In this document: piece by piece, positions 11,440 through 22,026 of the stretch
Position numbering within the stretch: position 1 is the stretch's first letter
How the letters are laid out: each line of letters opens with the position of its first letter
Origin: Imbricaverruca yamaguchii
Taxonomy: Eukaryota; Arthropoda; Thecostraca; Neoverrucidae
Direction: 5' to 3'
DNA: 64,000 bases
NCBI GenBank assembly: GCA_034440575.1
Contig: JAOTOL010001644.1
Coordinates: 3,816,160 to 3,880,159, forward strand
The notes under the pieces: model-generated
Seen by the model: the letters and a program-made list of their open reading frames with translations, nothing else
Told to the model about the DNA's origin: nothing
Database searches by the model: none
Program-made: the position numbers and the translations under genes

Positions 11440-12240
11440 CTAAAATTTACAACTTCCAAATTTAATAACTTCTAAAATAGCTTGGATAGGAGGCATTGCG
11501 TGAGACGAAATGTACGACCCTCAATATACCAGGAGGTGCTGAATCACTCCTGACGATGGCCCCTGGCCGAAACGTTGAGTAATATAGCATAATCCCTAAC
11601 GCTACTTTTGATGTAAACTCAGCACCTCCTGGTATATTGAGGGTCGTACATTTCGTCTCACGCAATGTCTAAAACCCAGGAGCACTTAAGAGCCATTCTT
11701 CGTTATATTAAACAATGGATAGGAGGCGTTCATGTTTTCCAAGTATATAATTTTAAAATAGAATGCTACCTTTCAAATTCGACGTTGCCTTCCAAATTGA
11801 TGCATATATTTCAAATTAAACGTTAATTAAAAAATATCGGAAGTTAACTTCGAAATTAGAAGTAAGTTTTTTTTAATTGGAAGTAAAATTCCCAAATTTG
11901 AAGTGAACTTCAAAAATTGGAAGTGAACGCCGAAAGCAACCCGGATAGGAGCCAAACCAAACCTAACCTAACCTGGTCTAAACCAGCCCAACCTAACCTA
12001 TCTCGTCCAACCTTACTACCTCGTCTAACCTAGACCATCCTAACCTAACCTATAGGTTAGGCTAGGAGGGGCTACAGCTATAGGTAATAGGATGGGCTAT
12101 TCAGATATAGCTGAACCAATCCTAGCCTAACCTAACCTATGCTAATCTTCTAACTTTTGGAAGTTAACTTCCAATTGATCAGCTAACTTTCAAATTTTTT
12201 AAATTAACTTCAAAGTTGGAAATGATAAACTTTGGGGATA
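11440..12240. repeat. AT-rich degenerate repeats with CCTAA telomere-like tracts
   Basis: Between 11,940 and 12,130 the units CCTAA and AACCTAACCT recur irregularly, including CCTAACCTATAGGTTAGG (a palindrome near 12,050). This resembles decayed arthropod TTAGG telomere repeats inside a chromosome. The flanks hold many variants of AAGTTAACTTCCAAATT. No gene is seen. Confidence 0.6.
11494..11667. mobile_element. 49-bp perfect inverted repeat enclosing a hammerhead-like core
   Basis: Bases 11494-11542 are the exact reverse complement of 11619-11667, with a 76-base loop between. The loop reads CACTC CTGACGA (11550-11556), then T GGCC CCT GGCC, then GAAACGTTGAGT (11569-11580). CTGANGA, a stem, then GAAA is the conserved hammerhead ribozyme core. 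CUC/GAG can form stem I, GGCC/GGCC stem II, and ACGU a minimal palindromic stem III of the kind known from Penelope-like elements and retrozymes. No transposase or reverse transcriptase is present and no clean target duplication was found. It sits about 200 bp upstream of the PIGG start codon. Confidence 0.6.
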
Positions 12241-12409
12241 TATGAGCGCCTCTAGAGCATTGACCTATATATATTAGCTGGACATACCTCCAGACTTTTC
12301 ACAAAATTCCCATGACAGCGCGGCACAGGGGGCAGTGTTCGAGCCTTATCGGTATTCCACGCCTTTGAATTTCCACATGGTCTCTGTGTCGGACAGTTGA
12401 AGGCGAAAA

Positions 12410-12500
12410 TTGGTGAAATCGTGTTGTGCATGGGGTTGTTCCAAGCGTCTTGGTAACCGGAGCGATTCCGGGAATCAAATTTCGTTCCATCTGCAAGTGG
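12410..12500 (+). pseudogene. THAP zinc-finger N-terminus (transposon relic, 5' part)
   Basis: The plus strand reads VKSCCAWGCSKRLGN then GNQISFH, the start of a C2CH THAP DNA-binding domain with its first two cysteines and the conserved FH. The codon where the usual initiator methionine stands is TTG, so no ATG begins the domain. After ISFH the frame (open to 12,646) loses similarity and the second cysteine-histidine half is absent. With the P-like transposase tail at 13.65 kb this looks like one internally deleted element. Confidence 0.6.
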
Positions 12501-13644
12501 AACGAGAGCTGCTAAATTTTGATAAATGTGAGGGTAGCTACAACTCTAAGGCCGAACAGCTGCGCCAAGCTATGCGACATTATCCGGCCTGGTTGTCATT
12601 GGGTCGAAATATGTCCCCGTTGAACAAGAAAGCACGGGAAAGGTAAGCAAGGAAAACAGTATGTCCATATTTACTACAATAAAGCCATCGTCCAACATTT
12701 TGTTTCGTTTTCTCTTGCTACAAGAGGGCAACGTTTGTCATGCTTACAGAATGGCTCTATGGTGATGTGAAATCGGGTCCAGCACATACGTCGATATGAA
12801 GCTAGATGTTCAGAGGCAGTGATAATGAGTGAAACTTGCTAATTTGTCGGAACTTTTTGTCCACAAAATATCATTTTAACCATAAAAATCTGAAAACCAG
12901 ACACTGAAAATGAAGGGGCTGAATTATTCCCAATCCCGCGGCCCACCGGCGAAACAGTGTGGGCGGCGCCATTAGCCGTGAATGTGCATAAAGTGTGTCG
13001 TGAACCAACCAATAAACAAACAAGAAGGGGCTGAATTCCTGGGATTATTTTGGCGGAACGGTGCTACCCCTCTATCCTTTCCAAGTGTCCAGAGTCCCTA
13101 GTTTGTCCCCTTCCGCCAATTTCGAAACCGTGCAATTTGCTTACACCCATGCAATTTACTCACCAATATCTCTATCCATGACAATCAGTACTTATTCTTC
13201 TGATGCAGTAGGTACCTACCCGGCCGAATTCCAAACAGCAATAACAGAAGAAACATTCCGACACTCGCGTCTGACGGCAGAGCGCGGCAGACAACTTCAA
13301 ATATTTATAGTTGCCTGCCACAGACGTCGCCGACGTCGATGAAGCTACTAAATCAAAATCGCTATGGCTAAAGCATTGCGTGACGTCATCCATTTGTGCT
13401 GTGACGTTAAGGGCTCCGGACGTCGCTAACGCCGGGTTCTGCTCAATTCTGTGCGGTTCTACTGGGCCATGCTCAGTCTTGCCATCGCCACGATTTTTTT
13501 TTCTCGGATTTCTGCCGCGTGTAAACAGGCCCTTATCTCAACATCAGCCACGGGGAACTGCGAGCACACGACAGCAACGACCACGATCTGCTGGACATTC
13601 GGCGTCCAACGCGACAACGAGTTCAGGAGGGCGAAAGAAGGCCG

Positions 13645-13959
13645 ATGTCAGCAGTCGTACAGCACGGCCTGGAGACGGGAGATAGCTACTCTGCATTTGT
13701 GTGGAATTGTGCCGGGTGCATCGCTAGGTATGTATGTCGTAAACTGATGGAGGAGCGTGGTGTGAAATGTGCTGCGTGCGTTGGAGCAGTGCTGAGCAAT
13801 GAAGAGGATCGTCCACCGTCCGAAGTCATGCATCCGATGAACTTACGGGACAAAGGAGGCCTCGTCCCTTCAGCGTCCACGTACTGTGTTGTCATGTCGG
13901 CTGAGCGGCACTTTGCCGCACTAAAGAACTGCGGTGAATCGCTCAACTCTCTAATCTAG
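13645..13959 (+). pseudogene. P-element/THAP9-like transposase C-terminal fragment
   Basis: The translation contains CAGCIARYVCRKLMEE, then KCAACVGAVL, then LRDKGGLVPSAS and AERHF. This is the order found near the C-terminus of P-element/THAP9 transposases (cysteine pair, KGGL-P-S, and a final E..F). The catalytic RNase-H-like core is not visible upstream, between 12.65 and 13.64 kb. Together with the THAP start at 12.41 kb, same strand, it is read as a 1.6-kb internally deleted relic. Similarity is by motif pattern only. Confidence 0.55.
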
Positions 13960-14194
13960 CATTGGAATATGCATATGTAGATATCCCAAAGCGAAATGAG
14001 AGATCCCCCAATGTGCTAGGGAGTTCAAATTCTTATTTTCAGATTTGACATAGAAAATGACAACATTAGCAGGGTACCAAACTGGGCGTCACTTTGTACT
14101 AAGCTAACGGGAGCCAGTGGCCCCTTCACTCATTTATTTCGTCATCTCACTAATTGATTCTCCCTCGCCCCAAGCAGAATATGCATGGATATGG

Positions 14195-14345
14195 ATTGTG
14201 GCTTTACGAGGCACTCGGCAGCTGATGCAAGATGGCGTCGCCTGCCTCTCACCTCTCAGGAAGTGCGGGCATCGCGGTGAATCGAACCCCGTATCTCCGG
14301 CGTGCCAGACGCTCAGCGTAACCACTAAGCTACCGACGCCCCCCA
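14195..14345 (-). repeat. tRNA-like sequence, probable SINE head
   Basis: On the minus strand the sequence begins GGGCGTCGGTAGCTTAGTGG and continues to GGGGTTCGATTCACC. These are good pol III box A (TAGCTTAGTGG) and box B (GGTTCGATTC) matches. GGGCGTC can pair with GATGCCC near the end, as an acceptor stem would. The anticodon arm is poor, so a tRNA-derived SINE or tRNA pseudogene is more likely than a working tRNA. Confidence 0.6.
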
Positions 14346-15840
14346 AGCATACTGAAGCTTAACCATTGATCATATGAGCATATACTATATCAAATGGCTT
14401 TCGGGGCAGCTTCGGCCACCAAAAATATCCTTTGCCCCTCACCCCACAAATGAACACCCATAGTACTAAGTCATGGGGTTCTGACCACGGCCGGCTGGGA
14501 TCTCCAGCGATGTACCCAGGGCACCTCGCGTTGGGTCTCTAGCCATGGTTCGGCAAGGAGGTCAGAGAGGGTCGCGCGCACATCGTATCCCATGTTATGT
14601 GAAAACATGGGAGGCTGCTGACTGAGCCAACATTACGGGGCCTGGGCCCGACACTCTAAGGTAAAGAAATGAATCGACACCATTGTCAGATATCCGCTTC
14701 GGTAAGGCTCGTCAAAACCTCGTGTCTTTCCCACTTGATCTGGCCCTGATTTTGCGCTCAAACGTGTTAAACAGCTATGTACGTCCAGACGGACATTTTT
14801 TAAGTTCATGCCCTGTGGGTATGGTGGCGCCGCCACCGCCAGTCGGGAACGGGCGTGGGTCACCCGCGCCACGACAGTTGCCGGCCTAGCTATTTACAGG
14901 CCAATGCTCCATAGAGGCAGCATCCAGCAGCACCTTGGTATGGTGGCGTTTACCTTGTGCTCATTGGTCCGTCAGAGATATAAACGATAAGGTGTTGAAA
15001 AACAAGTCATGGATGACAACAAGTATGATAAAATAAATATACCCCATGACATTATAATGTCATTGGGTACGTTTATTTTATTTATACTATTTGATTAAAT
15101 TATAATTTAGTCCCAATCAGTGTTGTGGTGTTGTTATGGTGTTATGGTGGTAGTGTTATGGTGCTGTTGCATAACACGCTTGCAGCAACAAGCGCCGATT
15201 GTAGCTATATTAATGTCGCGGAGTACATTTGTATTGTCATGGATTCATTTGTGCTTTGTTTTCAATATATTATCATGTGTAGATACAGAAAGCTGCCCCA
15301 TAACAGTATTTCAGCTGACATAGCTGCTTGTTGCTGGAGCTGTCTGAAGAAGCATCTGGCTGCTGCCAACTTCATGGACATGTGCGAACGATGATGTTGT
15401 TGATTGAAGAACTAGGAAGTTGTATCGATGCGGGGGTGGGGAAGGGGGAAGTGTTGAATTCCGGGAAATTATCGATGATTCAAGGGCATTTCGGGGTTTT
15501 GTTTCACAAACACCAGGGGCCGGCTTAGGGAGCGTCACTAGAGATTTTCCTCGAGGTACTGGTGGCAGTTCCGATTCAGGACCGCTTCCAGGATTGTGTG
15601 GCACGTTTGATGAGACGCCGGTTCACGGGTTTCACCAGTTATCTCCAGAGAATGGTAGAGGTCCTTCCACACGCCACGTAATGAATATAATGTGTCAAAG
15701 TTAGCACTAGTTAATCTAGTATGCTCACAATACAGCTATCGATTTGTGAGAGCCAGGGTGTCAATTTTTGTAAATCCTTGAAGGGGGCAGCACATGAAGG
15801 CAGTGGGAGAGCCTAAATCAATGGGGGGATACTTCGCATG
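14346..15840. other. Gene-less stretch
   Basis: Mixed-composition DNA with short ORFs only; I recognise no gene, RNA or mobile element. Confidence 0.5.
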
Positions 15841-15844
15841 TGTT

Positions 15845-16115
15845 AAGCCCATAGCTCAGAAGTTGAGCACAAATTGCCCGGCCACCAAACCATTATGTAT
15901 GTATTTGAAAAGCCCAGGGCTCGGAGGTGGAGCATAAATTGCGTTGCCACCCCACCAAACAATTATGTCCGTATTTGGGGAGCACATGGCTCAGAGGTGG
16001 AGCACAAATGGCCGGGCCGTCCTTCCATTATGTCCATATTTAAAAAGCTTGTGGTTCGAAGGTGGAACACGAATTTCCGGGACGCCCAACCATTATATAC
16101 GTATTTGGAGGTACC
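15845..16115. repeat. About 68-bp tandem repeat, four degenerate copies
   Basis: Copies share GAGGTGGAGCACAAAT, a GGCC-rich middle and CCATTATGTCCGTATTTG. They differ by point changes and small indels, so the array is old. Confidence 0.75.
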
Positions 16116-16507
16116 CCGTATTTCGCTTGTTGGATTTTTTTGATCACGTAACCTCTCCTTCGGCAAGAATATCTTTCTGTTCTCGGATGCTGTCCTCAGA
16201 AATACAAGCATATCTGCAGTACAATTCGTGCTGTGTTGTGCCCTTCCATGGAATTCGTGCTCTTTCTTATTCTTTGTGTCATTCAGTTTTCATCCAGTTC
16301 ATCAAATATGATGCATTCGACTTGATTAGATCGCTAGCAATGTCCCCGAAGTGCATTGGTCCAATGTATAGTTTGAACACGGGATGCTTTACAGGCATTT
16401 TCTTCGCGAGGGTCATGAAGTAAACCTAAGTAGACAAAGAAGCTGCCGAATAAATATATCTACCCGAACAGTATAGCGCGTCTATAAAGTGAGGGCACTG
16501 GTTATCC

Positions 16508-16522
16508 TCCCCCCCCCCCCCC
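16508..16522. repeat. Poly-C homopolymer
   Basis: A run of about 15 C followed by CAACAACAACAGCAACAA simple sequence. Confidence 0.8.
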
Positions 16523-16992
16523 AACAACAACAACAGCAACAAACAAGTGAACAGGTAGTCTCGCAGAAGAGACTGACAGAAGCAGATCCTCGGTACTTCG
16601 AATTACATAGAAAGCCGTTAAACTGAAGCCATATAAATATACAACCAAGCACACACTTTCGGAAGACGCTAAGCTGCTCAGACAACTTCACCAACCAAGT
16701 TTAGTTTTCTGATCATAAAGTCATAAAGTGTTAAGGCTTAATAAGGGCCACAAGGGCCCATCTGGGTCAAGCCTGTCTAGAAGATATTAGAAAGTGCATG
16801 TTCACACCTATCAATTCCAAACCCATGCAATCCCTCCACCTGTGCCACCACAGCCAATCTCATCAGTATGACATCGCAAAGGAAGTTGCCAAATCCACTG
16901 CTAGGTACACCCCATATAGTACAACATAATACTAGCATAATGTTATACCCTATATAGCTAGTGAAAATACTCAATATCCCATGCATCACAAG

Positions 16993-17517
16993 TTAGAATT
17001 CAAAAACAACATTTTTCTGTCTAAAAAATTTATCCACCCTACTTTTAAAGACATTCAATGAGGGACTCCCCACTGCATCAGCAGGCAGCCTATTCCATTG
17101 GTCAACAACCCTTTGACTGAAGACCTGTTGTCGTTTAACTGTCCTGCACCTCATTTTGTCTAACCTGAATTGATGACCCCTATGGGATACTCTAAACTGC
17201 AGAGCATCATTCAAATTGACCTGATCTAGCCCTCTAACAATTTTGTACATTTCAATCATGTCTCCCCTTAATCTCCTATACTTGAGTGAGTACATATCTA
17301 ATGCATTAAGCCTTTCTCCATATTCTAAGTTACTTAATCCACTGACGAGTCTAGTGGCTTTGCGCTGGACTCTTTCTAACATATCTATATCCTTTTCTAG
17401 GTAGGGGCTCCATGCTTGTACAGAGTACTCCAAGTGGGGCCGCACATATGCTAAGTACAGCTTTTTCATGACTTCCCTGCTCTTATATTTCACACTTCTA
17501 TTAATGAGTCCCAGCAT
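16993..17517 (-). pseudogene. CR1 ORF2 C-terminal part, out of frame with the main ORF
   Basis: MLGLINRSVKYKSREVMKKL, then LEYSVQAWSPYLEKDI, VQRKATRLV, RRLRGDMIEMYKI and VVDQWNRLPADAV are the thumb and C-terminal motifs of CR1 reverse transcriptases, followed by the stop at 16,993. It is the direct continuation of the 17490-19709 frame after a one-base shift, not a separate gene. Confidence 0.9.
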
Positions 17518-19709
17518 TCTGAGTGCCCTATTTCTAGCTGAGATACATTGTTTTCTGCTTTAAGGTCTTTTGAGACCAACACACCTAAGTCCCTTTCCTC
17601 TTCAATAACATCCAGTTCCCTCCCTCCCATTTTATAACTGAATGTCTCGCCTGCAGACCCTATATGCATAACCTTACACTTATCATAGTTGAAAGTCATC
17701 TGCCATTGATCAGCCCACTCTTTTAGGTCGTCCAAATCTAGTTGAATATTACTAGATTGATCTCTGCTGTTAGCCACTCCTACCAGCTTGATGTCATCAG
17801 CAAATTTGAACACTCTATTCCTCAGCCCTACTTCAATGTTGTTCACAAAGATGATAAAGAGGAGGGGCCCTAGAACAGAGCCCTGTGGCACTCCACTCAG
17901 AACATCTTTCCAACCAGATTTACATCCATTCAATACTACCCTTTGTTTCCTTCCCTGCAACCATGCTTCAATCCAATGTAGAACTTTTCCTACAATCCCA
18001 TGTTGTTGTAATTGATGAATTAACCTTCCATGTGGAACTTTATCAAAAGCTTTGCTAAAGTCCAAGTACACAACATCCATCCTGCTTTCATTGTCTACTT
18101 CTTTGGTAACATACTCAATGAACTCCAATAGGTTAGTTAAACAAGACCTTTGAGATCGAAATCCATGTTGAGTATCCCTTAAAAGGTTGTGCCTATCAAG
18201 ATGAATCTGAACATTCTGTTTAACCAGCTTTTCTAGTACTTTGCAAACTAATGAGGTCAAACTGACTGGCCTGTAGTTTCCTACACTCTTCCTATTTCCC
18301 TTTTTGAAAATTGGTACTACACTTGCATTTCTCCAATCTTCAGGTACTTCTGAATACTCCATAGATCGCCTGAAAATGATACCTAGGGGAGTTGCTAAAG
18401 CTTTAGCACACTCTACTAAGATCCTAGCATATATTTCATCTGGTCCGGAAGCTTTATTAGGTTTTATATTCTGCAACTGCTTCTCTACGGCTTCTGTAGT
18501 TATTGTAAGATCCTCCAGCATATCACCTGCCATGGCATGGCCTACAGATGTTCCTATTGTACCAGAATTATCTTTAGTGAAGACTGATGAGAATTGCTTG
18601 CTTAGGGATTCCACAATGTCGCAATCATCAACCACTATTTCCCCATCTACCTCCAGTGGTCCTACACTACACTTTTTAGCCTTAAATTTATAGAAGCTAA
18701 AGAATCTCTTAGCATTACCTGCTGAACATTCTCGAGCAAAGTTGATTTCAGCAAGTCTTTTAGATGCTCTAACACACCTCCTAACTTTATTTCTAGCTAT
18801 TCTATATGATTCTAGGTTTAACCCAGAGTTAGTATCTTTTAGTTTCTTGAATGCTTGTTTCTTTGAGTCCAGTAATTGCTTAACTTCCCTAGTCAGCCAC
18901 GAAGGGTGCTTAACCCTGTTTGATCTAATTTGCCTACTGGGAATGAACCTATCCTGACCCTGAAATAGCTTATCTTTTATCATTGTCCACATTTCATAAG
19001 CATCTAAGCCATTCAATATGACTTCCCAATTAATTTCACTTAGGAAGCTCCTGAACTCACTGTAATTCCCTTTTGTAAAATTCGGAATCAATGTTCTGTT
19101 GGTTGCTACCCTTCCAACATATAATGAGAAGCGTATAATGTTGTGATCACTATTACCAAAGGTCTCTCCTACGTTAACATTTTGCACAAAATTTTCCTCA
19201 TTAGTAAGCACTAGATCTAATATTTTATTTTCCCTTGTAGGCTCGTGTATCATTTGAAAGAAGAAATTGTCCTCAAAACAAGCCATGAAACATCTTTCTG
19301 ATTTGCTTACACCTATTGTTTTGTTTCCCAATCCTGCTATGTTGAAATCCCCCAACAAAATAGTTCTCTCCTGTACTCTCCTACTTATCTCTTCCTGCAT
19401 CAGCCTGTCAGTGTTTTCATTCTGGTCTGGAGGTCTATAGAATGCCCCAATCCTAAATTTTGTTCCATTCTTCAGAATTATATCTAACCACAAAGATTCT
19501 ACTCCTGCACTATGTACTCCATCCTCTATGGAATGACATTTCATTACTTGCCTAACATACAAGAGAATGCCACCTCCTATCCTTGCCTCTCTTTGATAGG
19601 CATGCATGTTGTAGCCTGTCAATTCAAATTCTTGCAAGTTGTCTCCAAACATGCTTTCGTTAACCCATGCTTCTGTTATGCACACCAAATCTAGCTGTTC
19701 AGACAACAT
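17490..19709 (-). CDS. CR1 ORF2: endonuclease and reverse transcriptase
   Basis: The protein copies the element's RNA at a nicked target site. From the N-terminus it has an APE-type endonuclease (ITEAWVNE, GAFYRPPDQN, LLGDFNIAG, FGNSDHN), a linker, and then a reverse transcriptase with WRNASVVPIFKKGN, NYRPVSLTS, DVVYLDFSKAFDKVPH, GVPQGSVLGPLLF and the catalytic KFADDIKL. The open frame extends upstream of the first ATG at 19709 through CFYVNARSVRNKIGEL to about 19,850, overlapping the end of ORF1; the true start is unclear. Near 17,545 one base appears to be missing from an A run, and the protein continues in the next frame (entry at 16993-17517). All RT core motifs are present. Confidence 0.92.
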   Translation of the reverse strand: MLSEQLDLVCITEAWVNESMFGDNLQEFELTGYNMHAYQREARIGGGILLYVRQVMKCHSIEDGVHSAGVESLWLDIILKNGTKFRIGAFYRPPDQNENTDRLMQEEISRRVQERTILLGDFNIAGLGNKTIGVSKSERCFMACFEDNFFFQMIHEPTRENKILDLVLTNEENFVQNVNVGETFGNSDHNIIRFSLYVGRVATNRTLIPNFTKGNYSEFRSFLSEINWEVILNGLDAYEMWTMIKDKLFQGQDRFIPSRQIRSNRVKHPSWLTREVKQLLDSKKQAFKKLKDTNSGLNLESYRIARNKVRRCVRASKRLAEINFARECSAGNAKRFFSFYKFKAKKCSVGPLEVDGEIVVDDCDIVESLSKQFSSVFTKDNSGTIGTSVGHAMAGDMLEDLTITTEAVEKQLQNIKPNKASGPDEIYARILVECAKALATPLGIIFRRSMEYSEVPEDWRNASVVPIFKKGNRKSVGNYRPVSLTSLVCKVLEKLVKQNVQIHLDRHNLLRDTQHGFRSQRSCLTNLLEFIEYVTKEVDNESRMDVVYLDFSKAFDKVPHGRLIHQLQQHGIVGKVLHWIEAWLQGRKQRVVLNGCKSGWKDVLSGVPQGSVLGPLLFIIFVNNIEVGLRNRVFKFADDIKLVGVANSRDQSSNIQLDLDDLKEWADQWQMTFNYDKCKVMHIGSAGETFSYKMGGRELDVIEEERDLGVLVSKDLKAENNVSQLEIGHSECWDSLIEV

Positions 19710-19839
19710 ATATGCATGCAGTTCCCCAATTTTGTTCCTAACACTTCTGGCATTGACATAAAAACATGATAAATTATTCCTTCCATTGCTTGCTATGCTT
19801 CTCTCTTTATCAGCTACATCCCCCCATGTCCTGCCTAGT

Positions 19840-20709
19840 TTCCCTGTTTCCTGTTGAGAGCCTCCTCATACCTATTGCTGAGCAATTCCACTCCTCTCTT
19901 GCTCAGATGTAATCCATCTAAAGCAAACATCTCCGTCCTCCCCCAAAACTCCCCCACAAATCCAAGAACTGCACCCCAAGCTCCTTACAAATGTTGGCCA
20001 CCCTGGTATTGAGCCCAATGGCCCTCGAATACCACTCCATGCTTGCATGGACCATAGGGAGGATGGATGTCACCACTCCTCTTTTCCTACTTCCTGCTAA
20101 ACTACCTATCAAAGCCCTATAGGCTTTCATTGTTTCCTCTGTATTATTTTTTCCTACATCGTTAACTCCAACCTGCACAATTACCGTTGCACCCTCTCCA
20201 CTTCCCCTCATTACTCCCTCCAGCCTATCCCTAACATCTTTCACCTGCGCTCCCGGGTAGCAAACACGCATCCGTCTGCTGGGGTTCTTGCTACAAAATG
20301 TTCGATCCATGTACCGAACCCTGGAATCCCCTATGACTAAAACCTCTCTCTCTCCATCTCTATCTTCAGCCATCTGGTCATCCCCACCTCCGTCCCTCTC
20401 ATCATTACCTTCCCTCTCCTCCAGTGCATCAAACCTATTTTTAATTGGGACGCCCATGTCCACCTTCCTTAGCGCCAGTCGGGTGCTATGGCGCCTTGCC
20501 ACCTTCCAACTGCCACCATCCCGGACCAAGCCATCCGAACTCCCATCAGTCCTCCGCTCGGGCACCCGAGTTGCCTGGCTGGCACCTCCCATGATGGGTC
20601 CCGCCACCAAACACTTCAAGCGCTCCACCTCCCCCGTTAACATATCTAACCTCTTACTCAAGTCCCCAATGATTCCCACACACTTACAATTCCCACAGTC
20701 TCCTTCCAT
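19840..20709 (-). CDS. CR1 ORF1: SGNH-esterase-like protein, one frameshift
   Basis: ORF1 of CR1 elements encodes an RNA-associated protein, in many lineages with an SGNH (GDSL-like) esterase fold. Here the N-terminus has a cysteine cluster (CGNCKC, residues 5-10) and a short coiled segment (17-35). A basic, charged linker follows, then LVIGDSRVRYMD with the nucleophile serine at 129, and QVGVNDVG (181-186) as the block with the oxyanion asparagine. The uninterrupted frame stops at 19,918. In the neighbouring frame the sequence continues with ALDGLHLSKRG, supplying the D-x-x-H block, and ends near 19,840. A one-base indel in the G-rich run near 19,940 therefore separates the last catalytic block from the rest. 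Confidence 0.8.
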
Positions 20710-20860
20710 TTTTGTTGTTGTTTTTTTTTTCTTTCTACTCTTAGTACTAAGTCTAGTTACTGTAAGCTTGTAAGCCTACAAGTATCTACTGTAATATATC
20801 TACAGTAATACAGTAATATAGCCTATAAGTATCTACAATACACTATAATCCCGTATAATT

Positions 20861-21180
20861 ACACTAGATATGAAGATACCTACTGTAATTTATGCCCACT
20901 ATTTTAGTCCTAAAATCTATCTTAAACTTACACACCAATTTGACACAAACTTATTCACTACAGAAGCCTACACTATAGAATTATACACTCTAGAATTACA
21001 CACTACAGAGCTCATACCACACAAATATACACCACTGAATCAAACACTGTAGTACCCGTCCACAACACCCAACAATCCTGCAGTTACACTAGGATATGAA
21101 GATATACCTAGTGTAATGCTATGCCTACTATCTTAGTCTTAAAATCTATCTTAAACTTAAACACCAAATTGACACAGCCA
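20861..21180. repeat. Tandem duplication in the CR1 5' UTR
   Basis: A segment with ACACTAGATATGAAGATACC through TTAAACTTACACACCAA at 20861-20947 recurs at 21086-21176, a period near 225 bp. Duplicated 5' monomers in LINEs often carry the internal promoter; that role here is inference. Confidence 0.75.
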
Positions 21181-21971
21181 ACACCCTTAGAACTTAACAA
21201 AATGGCGCTGGGCAGCCTCCCTGGGTTAATATAGCCTAATTTGCTGGTCAAAAATACTTATTTGATAAAAACTGTTGAAATATACGCTCAGAAGCAACCG
21301 CTAAATATCTATACACAATTTATCCCAGTACACCGTCCTTTTCCGCAACACTTAGCTCGTATGTAGTAGCCCCACCAAACACGTGTTTCCTCCTCAACGC
21401 CTGGCGGCAGACTGACTGATGAGAAGCATTTCCGCCTCAACTGCACCGTCAACTCTCAGAATATCCGCCATTGGTATCAACTAAACGTGCCGAGGTTCCT
21501 GATAAATCCATGCACATCAGCAAGGTCACGGGATGACGCCACGCCCCACCCTATACAGACCAGCCCGACGTGGATAGAGGGTGATGCCGGTGTTTGACCG
21601 ATATCTCATCGCCTCACCCGTCAAACCCCATGAATCTCTTCATGACGGGGTAGCTAAAAAGTCGCTGTCTCTTTACCAGAGTGACCCACGGAGTCTCCAG
21701 GAGCCAACAAGCGATCACCGCAGCTGTGAGGGACGCGTCGACACAGGTGTGTGCCGACGTCCTGCCGAGGCAGCGCAGAAACCAGCTGAACTCGAGCCGT
21801 GTAGTTGTAAATTGGTCCATAGCTCGTTTAAAACTGCAGATTATGAATGGGCATGGCAAGAATGAGCCGATAGTTAAGATCTTTAAATTTACTCATCAAT
21901 TGCTATCTTTAATTTAATGACGAGTTTGTGTAACTGCACTTCTGAATTTTCTACTCTTCCGACATCTCCAG

Positions 21972-21975
<4 letters not shown>

Positions 21976-22024
<49 letters not shown>
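21976..22024. repeat. (TA)n microsatellite
   Basis: About 48 bp of pure TA. Confidence 0.9.

Positions 22025-22026
<2 letters not shown>

Larger units (their letters stand above)
16714..21240 (-). mobile_element. CR1-clade LINE, nearly full length
   Basis: The element runs on the minus strand with a 5' UTR (about 21,240-20,710), ORF1 (esterase-like), ORF2 (endonuclease and reverse transcriptase) and a short 3' UTR. The 3' end shows the CR1 hallmark of a tandem octamer, here two copies of CATAAAGT at 16714-16729 (plus-strand reading), preceded by GGGCCCTTGTGGCCCTTATT-like sequence. The 5' UTR contains a tandem duplication of about 225 bp. Only two single-base frame breaks interrupt the coding regions, so the insertion is young. 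The 5' boundary is approximate. Confidence 0.9.

Noticed and set aside
13380..13420. TGACGTCA-type CRE sites
   Set aside because: Short motifs near a dead transposon; nothing shows that they regulate a gene here.
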